From CAVRAW01 sp963716135 (GTDB lineage: Bacteria; Planctomycetota; Planctomycetia; Pirellulales; JADZDJ01): a stretch of 64,000 nt of DNA. The DNA is taken from positions 1,116,001 through 1,180,000 of the forward strand of contig OY970289.1 of assembly GCA_963716135.1 (NCBI GenBank), read 5' to 3'. The first letter of the stretch is position 1; every line of letters starts with the position of its first letter. The translations under genes and the position numbers were made by a program. A model generated the notes under the pieces. It was not told where the DNA came from. It was given only the letters and a program-made list of their open reading frames with translations, and searched no databases. Shown piece after piece: positions 1-7,614 of this stretch.

Positions 1-599
1 TCCGTCTTGGCGCACACCAATTGGCCGGTTTTCTTCATGATCCGCCGCAGCCGGCCGCGCAAATCGGCCCGCTCGCTGAAGTCTTCCGCCAGAATGTGCC
101 CCACGCCCAAGAGCACGTCGGCCACTGAATTCAGTTGCTTATCGGCATCGACGAACTCCGCGGCGCGCTTGTCCAAATCGGCCGCGGCCGGCGATCCCGC
201 CAAAATCTCCGCCGCCAACGGCTCCAACTGCCGCTCGCGTGCCACGGTGGCCAGCGACTGCTTCTTGGGCTTGTAAGGCAGGTATAAATCTTCCAGCCGC
301 TTGATGCTGTCGGACGAAGCGATAGCGCCGGCCAACTCCGGCGTCAGTTTCCCCTGGCTATCGATCGATCGCAGAATGGTCTGCTTCCGCTCCACCAACA
401 TCCGCACCCGGCCAACCTGATCTTGAATCTGCCGGATCTGCTCTTCGTCCAACCCGCCGGTTTGATCCTTGCGATACCGCGTAATGAACGGAATCGTGTT
501 CCCGGCATCCAACAGCCGCACGACGCTTTCTACCTGCGCCAGCGGCAGCGATAGGCTATGGGCCACCGGCGCAAGATCAATAGTCGTGGTAAAACCCAT
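1..599 (-). CDS. tex: Tex-family transcription accessory protein, 5' part (runs off left edge)
   Basis: Read right to left from ATG at 599-597, this frame stays open to the window edge and gives about 199 residues of the N-terminal helical region of Tex (YhgF-like). Recognisable blocks are V-V-R-L-L-D-A-G-N-T-I-P-F-I-T-R-Y-R-K near residue 25, G-G-L-D-E-E-Q-I-R after it, and R-L-E-D-L-Y-L-P-Y-K-P-K-K near residue 105, all in family order. Tex is a cytoplasmic nucleic-acid-binding protein with YqgF-like, HhH and S1 domains that affects transcription; those C-terminal domains lie outside the window. No Shine-Dalgarno sequence is obvious. The identification rests on motif recall, not a search, but the match is close. 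Confidence 0.9.
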   Translation of the reverse strand, partial: MGFTTTIDLAPVAHSLSLPLAQVESVVRLLDAGNTIPFITRYRKDQTGGLDEEQIRQIQDQVGRVRMLVERKQTILRSIDSQGKLTPELAGAIASSDSIKRLEDLYLPYKPKKQSLATVARERQLEPLAAEILAGSPAAADLDKRAAEFVDADKQLNSVADVLLGVGHILAEDFSERADLRGRLRRIMKKTGQLVCAKT

Positions 600-1198
600 G
601 CAGCGGAGCCAAAAAGCCCCATCTCCATCAGAAGCGCCGGCCCGGCGCGCCGGAGATGTTCATCAGAATGTGTGCGCGAAAGTGGCCCACGAGGGCAAGG
701 AAGTCGAAGCAGCGAATATAGTTGGCACGCGCAAATCGTTCCGCGCACGAATGTTACCACCAGCAGCAATCTAAACTCCCCCTCGCGCCATTGTCAAGCA
801 GAACGAGCGATCAGTAGCGCAGCTCAAGACTTACACCGCGCTCGCGCGCAACAATCCAAGATTATCGAATTGAGACGTTTCAAAACCGATGTGCGTGAAG
901 ATAAAGTCGACAGCTCCTCTGGGGCGCCGATCCATCTCCATTCGCGCTCCGGCTTCCGACCCCCGACTTCCAATCCCGAATCCTTTACCCCCCAATCAGT
1001 CCTTCAGACCCGCAGGCGTTTAGTCATTTTCCGCGCCCACTGCCATGCTAGCACCACCAAAAAAAATCCGAATTCCCGGCGAAATTCCTCAAACCCGCAC
1101 GCCCCGCCTTGCCGATAAACAGAAGTGCTAAAGCAGGGTGGGCCCCACAGGCATGCCGGACCACCGGATGCCAGCCCCACGTGTCAAGGATGACAAAC
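600..1198. other. Intergenic region without convincing gene
   Basis: About 600 bases separate the divergent tex and the small gene at 1199. Frames open on either strand lack family resemblance. The stretch around 955-1010 is made of degenerate C-rich units (ccgacccccgacttcc and similar), a low-complexity style seen again at 3224-3250 and 8546-8575. Promoters for both flanking genes should lie here, but I cannot place convincing boxes. Confidence 0.5.
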
Positions 1199-1444
1199 AT
1201 GTCTACGGCTCGCCGCCTCAAAGTGTATTACGGACCGGAATCGGAAACCGCCACCGTCTCGCAGCACAACAGCTCGCCGCAGACCGTCACCGTCTCGCTG
1301 GCCGAAGTGCTGCCCCTGCTGGCCGACGCCGTGAACAGCCGCCGCACCTGGCTGCGCGATTTCGCCAACGACGACATCACCATCTCCGCGGACCTGTACG
1401 AAGTGATCCTGGCCTACCAGCATCACCTCCGTCCCGGCGCCTGA
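1199..1444 (+). CDS. Small conserved-looking hypothetical protein (81 aa)
   Basis: An 81-residue acidic protein. The start ATG at 1199 is chosen because AAGGA at 1186-1190 sits 8 nt upstream; an ATG at 1190 overlaps that ribosome site and is unlikely. The product has a basic start (S-T-A-R-R-L-K-V-Y-Y-G-P), a middle rich in S/T/Q, and a compact helical-looking end with W-L-R-D-F-A-N-D-D and Y-E-V-I-L-A-Y. No signal peptide or membrane segment is visible. It is followed by a clean intrinsic terminator, so it is probably a single-gene transcript. I recall similar small proteins in planctomycetes but cannot name a family or function. Confidence 0.75.
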   Translation: MSTARRLKVYYGPESETATVSQHNSSPQTVTVSLAEVLPLLADAVNSRRTWLRDFANDDITISADLYEVILAYQHHLRPGA

Positions 1445-1474
1445 TCGGCGCGCCGCCATTTGCGATATTCCAAC

Positions 1475-1502
1475 TGCCCCGCCCACCGCGGGGCATTTTT
1501 TT
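1475..1502 (+). terminator. Intrinsic terminator after the 81-aa gene
   Basis: Perfect 8-bp arms (TGCCCCGC at 1475-1482 and GCGGGGCA at 1488-1495) enclose a 5-nt loop and are followed by seven T residues. It lies 31 nt after the stop codon. Confidence 0.9.
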
Positions 1503-1714
1503 GCGCCCAGCCTAAGTGGAGCTGCGCCGACGCAGGTTGGCACGCCCTGACGATAGGAAAGGCGTGGTGTAGTGCTACACGCCCTGCGCAGACCTGGGGC
1601 GTGCCACCCTCTCCACCATTCTCTTTCATCGCTCATTGCTCAAAGTTCATCGTTTCCTCCCGCCCCCGCCCAAGCTAGACTTACTGCGGTGATCGAACCA
1701 CCCAGAGCTACATC

Positions 1715-3163
1715 ATGACTACGCCGAAGCCGCCGCGCCCGCCGACGCCCCCCGGCCATTGGTTTCTGGGCAACCTGCCCGATTTCCGGCGCGACATGCT
1801 CGGCTTCTTCACCCGCTGCAATCGCGAATATGGCGATCTGGTGGCGCTCCGCTTCGGCCATCGCCACGTCCACCTCGCCACGCATCCCGATTTCGTCGAG
1901 CAAATTCTCGTCACCGAATATCGCAACTTTGGCAAGAGCTACGTCTTCGAACTCCTGCGCCCCGTGCTGGGCAATGGCCTCGTGAACAGCGAAGGCGCCT
2001 TCTGGCTCCGCCAGCGCCGCCTGATGCAACCCGCCTTCAGCCGCGCAAGCGTCGCCAACTACGCCCCGGCAATTCTCGATTCCACCCGCCGGATGCTCGA
2101 CGATTGGCGCAGCGGCGAAACCCGCGACCTGCACCGCGAAATGAATCGGCTGGCCCTGGCCATCGTCGGCAAAGCGTTGATGGACGTCGACCTGGGCAAC
2201 GTCGGCGACGAAATCTCGCAACCGCTGGAAGAATCGTTCCACGACTTCAGCCACCGGTTCGAAAGCCTTTGGCACTTTCCGATGTGGGTCCCCACGCCGC
2301 GCAACCTGCGCGCCAAGCGCAACGTGCGCCTGCTCGATACAGTTGTCAACCGCATCATCCGCCAGCGCCGCGCTAGCGGCGGCGACCGCGGCGACCTGTT
2401 GTCCAAGCTCATCGCCGCCCGCGACGAAGAAGATCAAACCGGAATGACCGACCGCCAGCTCCGCGACGAAGTGATGACGCTCTTCCTGGCCGGCCATGAA
2501 ACCACCGCCAACGCCCTAGCCTGGACCTGGTTTCTCCTCGCGAAAAACCCCGAGCCCGATGCGCGCCTCGCCGCCGAGCTGCAATCCGTGCTCGGCGATC
2601 GCCCGCCCACCGCCGCCGACCTGCCGCAGTTGCCCTACACCGAAGCCGTGGTGAAAGAGTCGATGCGACTGTTCCCGCCGGTCTTCGCCTTCAGCCGCCG
2701 CGTTCTGAACGACACCGTAATCGGCGGCTTCCACATCCCGGCGCGCACCGCCGTGATCATGAGCCAATGGGTCATCCACCGCGACCCGCGCTGGTGGCCT
2801 GAGGCCGATCAATTCAAACCGGAGCGCTGGCTCAGTGATCTCCCTCTCCCTCAGGGAGAGGGCCGGGGTGAGGGTGAACCGCCGCGCACCAATAACTCAC
2901 CCATGCACGAACGATCTCCCTACGCCTACTTCCCCTTCGGCGCCGGACCGCGCGGCTGCATCGGCAATCAATTCGCCATGCTCGAAGCCACACTCGCCGT
3001 GGCCAGCATCGCGCGCAACTTCCGCTTCGAACTGATCGCGCCGGAAAAAGTCCGCCCCTGGCCCTCGGTGACTCTGCGTCCCGCCGGCGGCGGAATCCCC
3101 GCCGTTATCCACCGCCGCCAGCCTGCCGCCGCAGCGGTGGCCGCGGAAACACGGTCTATCTGA
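1715..3163 (+). CDS. Cytochrome P450
   Basis: A 482-residue haem-thiolate monooxygenase-type protein. The I-helix oxygen-activation motif A-G-H-E-T-T is near residue 259, the K-helix E-S-M-R near 315, P-E-R-W near 368, and the haem loop F-P-F-G-A-G-P-R-G-C-I-G near 407 with the axial cysteine. No membrane anchor is seen; it opens M-T-T-P-K-P-P-R-P-P-T-P-P-G-H-W. The overall look is CYP4/CYP102-like class E. The loop between P-E-R-W and the haem motif is about 20 residues longer than usual because a palindromic DNA repeat (2842-2877) is read through in frame. No redox partner is adjacent, so substrate and electron donor are unknown. The LOG-family gene follows after 93 bases on the same strand. 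Confidence 0.95.
   Translation: MTTPKPPRPPTPPGHWFLGNLPDFRRDMLGFFTRCNREYGDLVALRFGHRHVHLATHPDFVEQILVTEYRNFGKSYVFELLRPVLGNGLVNSEGAFWLRQRRLMQPAFSRASVANYAPAILDSTRRMLDDWRSGETRDLHREMNRLALAIVGKALMDVDLGNVGDEISQPLEESFHDFSHRFESLWHFPMWVPTPRNLRAKRNVRLLDTVVNRIIRQRRASGGDRGDLLSKLIAARDEEDQTGMTDRQLRDEVMTLFLAGHETTANALAWTWFLLAKNPEPDARLAAELQSVLGDRPPTAADLPQLPYTEAVVKESMRLFPPVFAFSRRVLNDTVIGGFHIPARTAVIMSQWVIHRDPRWWPEADQFKPERWLSDLPLPQGEGRGEGEPPRTNNSPMHERSPYAYFPFGAGPRGCIGNQFAMLEATLAVASIARNFRFELIAPEKVRPWPSVTLRPAGGGIPAVIHRRQPAAAAVAAETRSI
2841..2880 (+). repeat. Palindromic repeat element inside the P450 frame (copy 1)
   Basis: CCCTCTCCCT at 2842-2851 and AGGGAGAGGG at 2853-2862 form a 10-bp-arm palindrome around one base, followed by ccggggtgagggtg. 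It is translated as P-L-P-Q-G-E-G-R-G-E-G. A second copy with the same trailing GGGGTGAGGGTG lies on the other strand at 43621-43670 in the helicase gene. Repeats of this type are known as dispersed intergenic elements in several bacteria. Confidence 0.85.
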
Positions 3164-3256
3164 GCGCGACAATAGCGCGATATAATTTGTCGGCAGTTGG
3201 CACACCAATCTCCGCCAACCTGACTCCTGACCCCTGACTCCCGACCGCTGAAGCTA

Positions 3257-4456
3257 ATGCCCGATAAACCCGCCCACAAACCCGACCCATCCGCGCATCC
3301 CGCCGACAGCGCAAACAAATCCAACCCCGCCGGCAACGGCCAGCCCGCGCAGCCCGCCGGCAACATCGCTGATCCCGCCGTTACCGCCGCCGCCGAAGCA
3401 GTCGCCCACGCGGCCAGCTCCATCGCCAAAGCCGCCGGCTCGGTCGCCGCGGCCGCTGCTCCCGGCGCGGAAGTCTCGCTCGATCGCCAGCGCATCAACG
3501 ACCTGATCTCGCAAATCAAGGAATCGGCCGACAAGCTCGCCGCCGATCAACCCTCCCGCGGCGACCTGAAAATCCTCAGCCGCACGATGCGCGAGCTCCG
3601 CTACGCCTTCAAGGTTTTTTCCCCCTACCGCTCCCGCCGCAAAGTGACGGTCTTCGGCTCCGCCCGCACCCGCCCCGACAAAGAAACCTACAAGCAGGCC
3701 GTCGAGTTCGGCCGCAAAATGGCCGAGCAGGGCTGGCTGGTCGTCACCGGCGCCGCCAGCGGCATCATGGAAGCCGGCCACGTCGGCGCGGGCAGAGAAA
3801 ATTCGATGGGCCTCAACATCATGCTCCCCTTCGAGCAATCGTCCAACCCCATCATCGCCGGCGATCCGAAGCTCGTGCACATGAAATACTTCTTCACGCG
3901 CAAACTAATGTTCGTGAAAGAATGCGATGCCGTGGCCCTGTTCCCCGGCGGCTTCGGCACGCTGGACGAAGGCCTGGAAGTGCTCACGCTCCTGCAAACC
4001 GGCAAGCGCGACATGGTCCCCATCGTCTTCATCGACGAACCCGGCGGGCAGTACTGGCAACCGCTGGTGCAATTCTTCAAAAACGAACTGCTCTCCCACG
4101 GCATGATCAACGAAGACGACCTGTCGCTCTACCGCGTGACCGACTCCGTCGAAGCCGCCGTCGAAGAAATCCTGCAGTTCTTCAAGGTGTACCACAGCAT
4201 GCGGTACGTGAAAAATAAACTCGTCTTCCGCCTGCACGAACCAATCAGCGCCGAACTGTTGGCCGACATCAACGACGCCTTCCGCGACATTCTCACCGAC
4301 GGCCAGTTCACCCAAGGCGAGGCCCTGCGCGAAGAAAAAGACGAACCCGCCCTGATCGCCCTGCCCCGTTTGATTTTCCACTTCAACCGCCGCAGCCTCG
4401 GCCGCTTGCGCCAGCTAATCGACACCCTCAACCGCGGCCGGGTGATTGCTCAATAG
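3257..4456 (+). CDS. LOG-family protein (Rossmann-fold, TIGR00730/lysine-decarboxylase-like)
   Basis: A 399-residue protein. Residues from about 130 on match the LOG fold: V-T-V-F-G-S-A-R-T at the first strand, G-A-A-S-G-I-M-E-A-G next, and the hallmark P-G-G-F-G-T-L-D-E near residue 230. LOG enzymes release free cytokinin-type bases or hydrolyse nucleoside monophosphates; many bacterial members are of unknown substrate. Residues 1-80 form a Pro/Ala-rich low-complexity extension, and a C-terminal domain of about 90 residues follows the core, as in longer LOG proteins that bind other partners. It converges with the HEPN-type gene at 4481 with only 24 bases between stops. Confidence 0.85.
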   Translation: MPDKPAHKPDPSAHPADSANKSNPAGNGQPAQPAGNIADPAVTAAAEAVAHAASSIAKAAGSVAAAAAPGAEVSLDRQRINDLISQIKESADKLAADQPSRGDLKILSRTMRELRYAFKVFSPYRSRRKVTVFGSARTRPDKETYKQAVEFGRKMAEQGWLVVTGAASGIMEAGHVGAGRENSMGLNIMLPFEQSSNPIIAGDPKLVHMKYFFTRKLMFVKECDAVALFPGGFGTLDEGLEVLTLLQTGKRDMVPIVFIDEPGGQYWQPLVQFFKNELLSHGMINEDDLSLYRVTDSVEAAVEEILQFFKVYHSMRYVKNKLVFRLHEPISAELLADINDAFRDILTDGQFTQGEALREEKDEPALIALPRLIFHFNRRSLGRLRQLIDTLNRGRVIAQ

Positions 4457-4480
4457 AGTCGGTCGTTAACTACAAAGTGC

Positions 4481-5239
4481 TTACGAAGCTGCTACGAATA
4501 CGGCTTTATCGTGCTGCCGAAGCAAGAATGAAATAAACCCGAGGATGTCGACCGCGTCGTGTTCATCGATCGGCCACTGTAATGCTGGTTCATGCGCAGT
4601 CGGGTTTCGAACAGCACGCATTAGTCCTGCTGATAAGAACTTGATTCCATCCTGAACATTTCGATCTGTCTCTGATACACAAGCAGTCAACTTCAGAACT
4701 CCCGCACTTGGATCCCAAACGCTCATCATCAAGGATTCGCCATCCTTACAGCTTCTTGACTTTTCCTTTACAAGATTGTTGTAGACTTTCGCAGCCTCAA
4801 ATACAGCGTGGAAGTAATTTCCTTGTCCATACAGTCGACGGCAGTGTTTTACAATCTCAGGATGTAAGCATAGACCGTCGAATTTCTTGAGAGCCTCCTC
4901 ATCCGGCGTAGCGCCGTCCAGTCCGCACTCCTTTAGTATGCGCAGCACTCGTGCACGAAGGTCCCCATGCGGTGCCAACCTTTTTGCAAACATCGAAAGG
5001 TATTCTGTTCGTTCCGAACCCGTACATTGATGTCTGCCGAGCGACAGAATCCAATCGTAGATCAGCTGGGCACGTTGTGACGTGATGGAGTCATTCGGAA
5101 ACGAATCTCGCCGAAACGGAAATATGGCTTGCCCGATTCGATTTATCTCATTTACGGAAGTGTCGTACTTAAGGACGTCGCCAATTTCAATCGCAATGAG
5201 ACGAATATTCAGTTTTCGAGTGACAGTATCATTACTCAT
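4481..5239 (-). CDS. TIGR02391 (Ymh)-like HEPN-type protein
   Basis: About 252 residues. The C-terminal half matches my memory of the TIGR02391 family: G-N-Y-F-H-A-V-F-E-A-A-K, then K-D-G-E-S-L-M-M, S-E-T-D-R-N-V-Q-D-G, and the signature R-N-P-T-A-H-E. This R-N-P-x-A-H reads as an HEPN R-x4-6-H nuclease-like motif. ATG at 5239 is preferred over TTG 5248 because AGGA lies 10 nt upstream. It is 39 nt downstream of the next minus-strand gene and probably formed an operon with it. Base composition is more AT-rich than in flanking genes, which fits acquisition. Such proteins often occur in defence or toxin contexts; a defence role here is inference. Confidence 0.7.
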   Translation of the reverse strand: MSNDTVTRKLNIRLIAIEIGDVLKYDTSVNEINRIGQAIFPFRRDSFPNDSITSQRAQLIYDWILSLGRHQCTGSERTEYLSMFAKRLAPHGDLRARVLRILKECGLDGATPDEEALKKFDGLCLHPEIVKHCRRLYGQGNYFHAVFEAAKVYNNLVKEKSRSCKDGESLMMSVWDPSAGVLKLTACVSETDRNVQDGIKFLSAGLMRAVRNPTAHEPALQWPIDEHDAVDILGFISFLLRQHDKAVFVAAS

Positions 5240-5278
5240 GATACACAATTCCTAATTCAGACTGTCCGATCATAGCTT

Positions 5279-6040
5279 CTATTTCGGCTTTCTCTTCGTG
5301 GCTTTACGTTTGGAATGTAATTTCTCAGACCGCCACTTCTTCATCTTCAGCCCAACATGCTCCACGAGCTCCATATGTATGCCGCACGCCCCTCCATTTA
5401 GTAGATCTGAAGCATTTACAAGCGCAGCTCTGAAATCTGGCATTACACTATCTTCCCGAACGAAGGCCTCAACAATCTCTTCGTTGTCATCCTTAATCGC
5501 CAAAACAACCTTTCCTCGTTGCCCATCTTTCTTTGCATTCATCTCTTCAACCAATTCATCGATTTCAACTTTACGGTAGCTGGACTTCTTTGCATCGCCA
5601 CACGAATTTGACTGGGGGTATCTTGAAAACGTGCTCCCCGAATCATGTGCCTCGATAATTTCAATCGAAATGCGAAGTTCGTTCGGAGTTTTCCAAGTTC
5701 CGGCACTTAATCGATCCATGGCGGCGCGATTGACCGCAACTAATCGTTCGAATTCGTCAAGCAACAACCGCACACTGTGTATACGCGTAAGTGGTTTCCA
5801 TTTGTTCCCAATTCTTATCTTGGGGTCGTGGGTATGTGGACCGTCCGCCGTGGGAAGTTTTAGAGCACGATGCATTGTTACAATCATCGACTTAAGAAAC
5901 AGCTCGATCGAATGCCTATATAAGTAATTGATCGGCAAATGCAGATTGCCAAAGGCACTCTCGCCTTCCGCTGAGGTAAGCCGCTTCGCAGCTTCCCTGA
6001 AGGCGTCTCCCGTTGAGCTGCTGTTGAAAAACTGATCCAT
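5279..6040 (-). pseudogene. HEPN-like protein, 5' end detached by an IS3 insertion
   Basis: The remaining frame gives 253 residues from ATG 6040. Its early helix Y-L-Y-R-H-S-I-E-L-F-L-K-S resembles the first helix of HEPN-fold proteins of unknown function, and the end is strongly basic (lysine-rich). The ATG is 3 nt from the left end of the IS3 element. Beyond the element, in the same reading frame and strand, lie 30 more codons starting with GTG 7356 and a strong ribosome site, so the intact protein was probably about 283 residues. The present ATG has no ribosome site of its own outside IS sequence. Whether the shortened form is still made is unknown. It leads into the TIGR02391-like gene. 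Confidence 0.7.
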
Positions 6041-6088
6041 CGATTATGAAGGTCTCAACAGCCCGAGGAGGGCAAGGAGATCTTCAGG

Positions 6089-6376
6089 ATGACGACGAAA
6101 CGTAGGAAGCGGCACGGTCCGGAGCAGATTGTCAGAAAGCTGCGGGACGCCGATGCGATGCTGAACGCCGGGCAAGACCTAGCGGCGGTGTTGCAGGCCT
6201 TGGAGGTGAGCGAAGCGACGTACTTGCGTTGGCGGAACCAGTACGGCGGGATGAAGGCGGAGGAGGCCAAGCGGCTGAAGCAGTTGGAGGAGGAGAACAA
6301 GCGTTTGAAGCAACTGGTGGCCGACCTGTCGTTGGACAACCAGATGCTCAAACACATCACGGAGGGAAACTGGTAA
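6089..6376 (+). CDS. IS3-family transposase OrfA
   Basis: A 95-residue basic protein with an N-terminal helix-turn-helix (R-K-R-H-G-P-E-Q-I-V-R-K-L-R and V-S-E-A-T-Y-L-R-W-R) and a C-terminal leucine-zipper-like coiled coil (L-K-Q-L-E-E-E-N-K-R-L-K-Q-L). It binds the element ends. Its last sense codons include the slippery heptamer at 6364-6370, so a share of ribosomes should continue into orfB as the OrfAB transposase. Confidence 0.95.
   Translation: MTTKRRKRHGPEQIVRKLRDADAMLNAGQDLAAVLQALEVSEATYLRWRNQYGGMKAEEAKRLKQLEEENKRLKQLVADLSLDNQMLKHITEGNW
6364..6370 (+). promoter_or_regulatory. Programmed -1 frameshift heptamer G-GGA-AAC
   Basis: In the orfA frame the bases read G GGA AAC, which fits X XXY YYZ exactly. 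Slipping back one base gives GGG AAA CTG and enters the orfB frame. It is two codons before the orfA stop at 6374. IS3 elements are known to make OrfAB this way. Confidence 0.85.
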
Positions 6377-7266
6377 GCCCTTGCCGGAAGCGCGTGGCGG
6401 CCTGTGAACTGCAAGCAGCGTTCCAGGTGTCCGAGCGAAGGGCGTGCGAGGTGTTGGATCAGCCGCGCAGCAGTCAGCGTTACCAGGCCCAACCGCGAGA
6501 CGACGAGGCAGCTTTGACGCGGCGAATGCGGGAGTTGGTGTGCCAGCGACCGCGATTCGGTTATCGCCGGATCGGCGCCTTGCTGCGCGGGGAGGCTTGG
6601 CGCGCCAGCGACACGCGAGTCTATCGGCTGTGGCGTCGAGAAGGGTTAAAAGTACCGCGAAAGAGACGGAAACGCCGGAGTTTGGGAATGAGCATCAACG
6701 GCTGTCAGCAGCGCCGAGCCGAGCATCAAGACCACGTGTGGTGCTGGGATTTTGTGTTCGATCGCACCGCCAGCGGCAGCACGCTGAAGTGGCTGTCGAT
6801 CGTGGATGAATATACGCGGGAATGTTTAGCACTGAAGGTGGATCGCAGCATCACCAGCGAAGACGTGATCGACACGCTGGCGGAGCTATTCGCCATGCGG
6901 GGCGTGCCGAAGTGCATTCGCAGCGACAATGGTCCGGAGTTCATCGCCCAGGCGATTGGGCGCTGGACGAAGCAAGTGGGGATCGAGACTTTGTACATCG
7001 CGCCTGGCAGCCCCTGGGAGAACGGCTACGCTGAGAGTTTCCACAGCCGGCTGCGGGACGAGTTGTTGGCGGTCGAGATGTTCGAGAGTTTGGCGTCGGC
7101 CCGGAAGCTGACCGCCACTTGGAAGGAGGATTACAACCATCACCGGCCGCACAGCTCGCTGGGGTATGTGACCCCGGTCGAGTTCGCGGCCCGCTGTGCT
7201 GCTCCGCTTCGGCCTACGGCCTACGCTCCGCAGCACAGCGGAATCACCCAAGGCGTACCTTCATAA
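6364..7266 (+). CDS. IS3-family transposase OrfB (DDE integrase domain, via -1 frameshift)
   Basis: The frame is open from before 6364 and is drawn from the slippage point. It has an HTH_21-type helix bundle (R-F-G-Y-R-R-I) followed by the rve integrase core: D in W-C-W-D-F-V-F-D, D in I-R-S-D-N-G-P-E-F, and E in N-G-Y-A-E-S-F-H-S-R-L. The end P-H-S-S-L-G-Y-V-T-P-V-E-F is typical for IS3. All three acidic residues are present, so the enzyme looks intact. OrfAB is the expected active transposase. The frame ends inside the right inverted repeat at 7266. Confidence 0.93.
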   Translation, partial: GKLVSPCRKRVAACELQAAFQVSERRACEVLDQPRSSQRYQAQPRDDEAALTRRMRELVCQRPRFGYRRIGALLRGEAWRASDTRVYRLWRREGLKVPRKRRKRRSLGMSINGCQQRRAEHQDHVWCWDFVFDRTASGSTLKWLSIVDEYTRECLALKVDRSITSEDVIDTLAELFAMRGVPKCIRSDNGPEFIAQAIGRWTKQVGIETLYIAPGSPWENGYAESFHSRLRDELLAVEMFESLASARKLTATWKEDYNHHRPHSSLGYVTPVEFAARCAAPLRPTAYAPQHSGITQGVPS

Positions 7267-7356
7267 CCTCTGGTACAGGAAATCAAAGCAAGTCACCGTG
7301 ACCTGAAGTCCATCGTCAAATTGACGGTCCAATGGCATTAAGAACTGTTCAATCAC
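7267..7356 (-). pseudogene. Detached 5' end (30 codons) of the interrupted HEPN-like gene
   Basis: Read right to left from GTG at 7356-7354, the frame runs for 30 sense codons (starting V-I-E-Q-F-L-M-P-L-D-R-Q-F-D-D-G) to the IS edge at 7267, where it enters the inverted repeat and stops at TGA. GGAGG lies at 7368-7364, 7 nt upstream of the GTG, the best ribosome site in this part of the window. The frame is the same as that of the 5279-6040 gene when the element is removed. Confidence 0.75.
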
Positions 7357-7614
7357 GGAATTCCCTCCAACAGTCGAAGAGGCAAAATGTCGCGATCGGT
7401 TCACAGTATAACATTTTTTGATTATTGTTGACTAAGACATACTGAAATAATGTGCACTAAACCATCAATACAATTTTCCTTAACTTTTGGGCCACTCGTC
7501 GGGGATGGAAGCATTTAGCAGTTAGCTATTAGCTATTAGCCAGGCGCGACTTCGCGGCTTTGCGCTCTTTGCGCGAGAACTTTCCGGCCTATGCAAAGAT
7601 GCGGTGGGCGTGGC
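7357..7614. other. Gene-free stretch: leader, AT-rich promoter region and small repeats
   Basis: From right-hand side of the detached 5' end to the P60 gene. It contains the ribosome site at 7364-7368, the putative promoter at 7405-7434, an AT-rich segment to about 7490, and a short tandem of ttagctatta/gctattagc units at 7520-7545. No gene was recognised. Confidence 0.6.
7405..7434 (-). promoter_or_regulatory. Putative sigma70-type promoter of the interrupted HEPN operon
   Basis: On the minus strand the extended -10 TGT-TATACT occupies 7413-7405, and TAGTCA (4 of 6 to TTGACA) lies 18 nt upstream at 7434-7429. A transcript from about 7398 would have a leader of about 40 nt to GTG 7356. It now reads into the IS3 element rather than into the HEPN genes. 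Confidence 0.6.

Larger units (their letters stand above)
6044..7266 (+). mobile_element. IS3-family insertion sequence
   Basis: A 1223-bp element bounded by the 10-bp inverted repeat TTATGAAGGT (6044-6053) and ACCTTCATAA (7257-7266); the core ends may be TGAAGGT/ACCTTCA, the TG...CA form usual in IS3. It encodes overlapping orfA and orfB with a -1 frameshift signal. I see no target duplication: flanks are ...atccatcga on the left and cctctggtac... on the right. Ignoring the element restores an open frame across both flanks on the minus strand, showing that it interrupted a gene. Confidence 0.9.

Noticed and set aside
6038..7270. Target-site duplication of the IS3 element
   Set aside because: The bases next to either choice of inverted-repeat end do not form a direct repeat of 3 to 5 bp.
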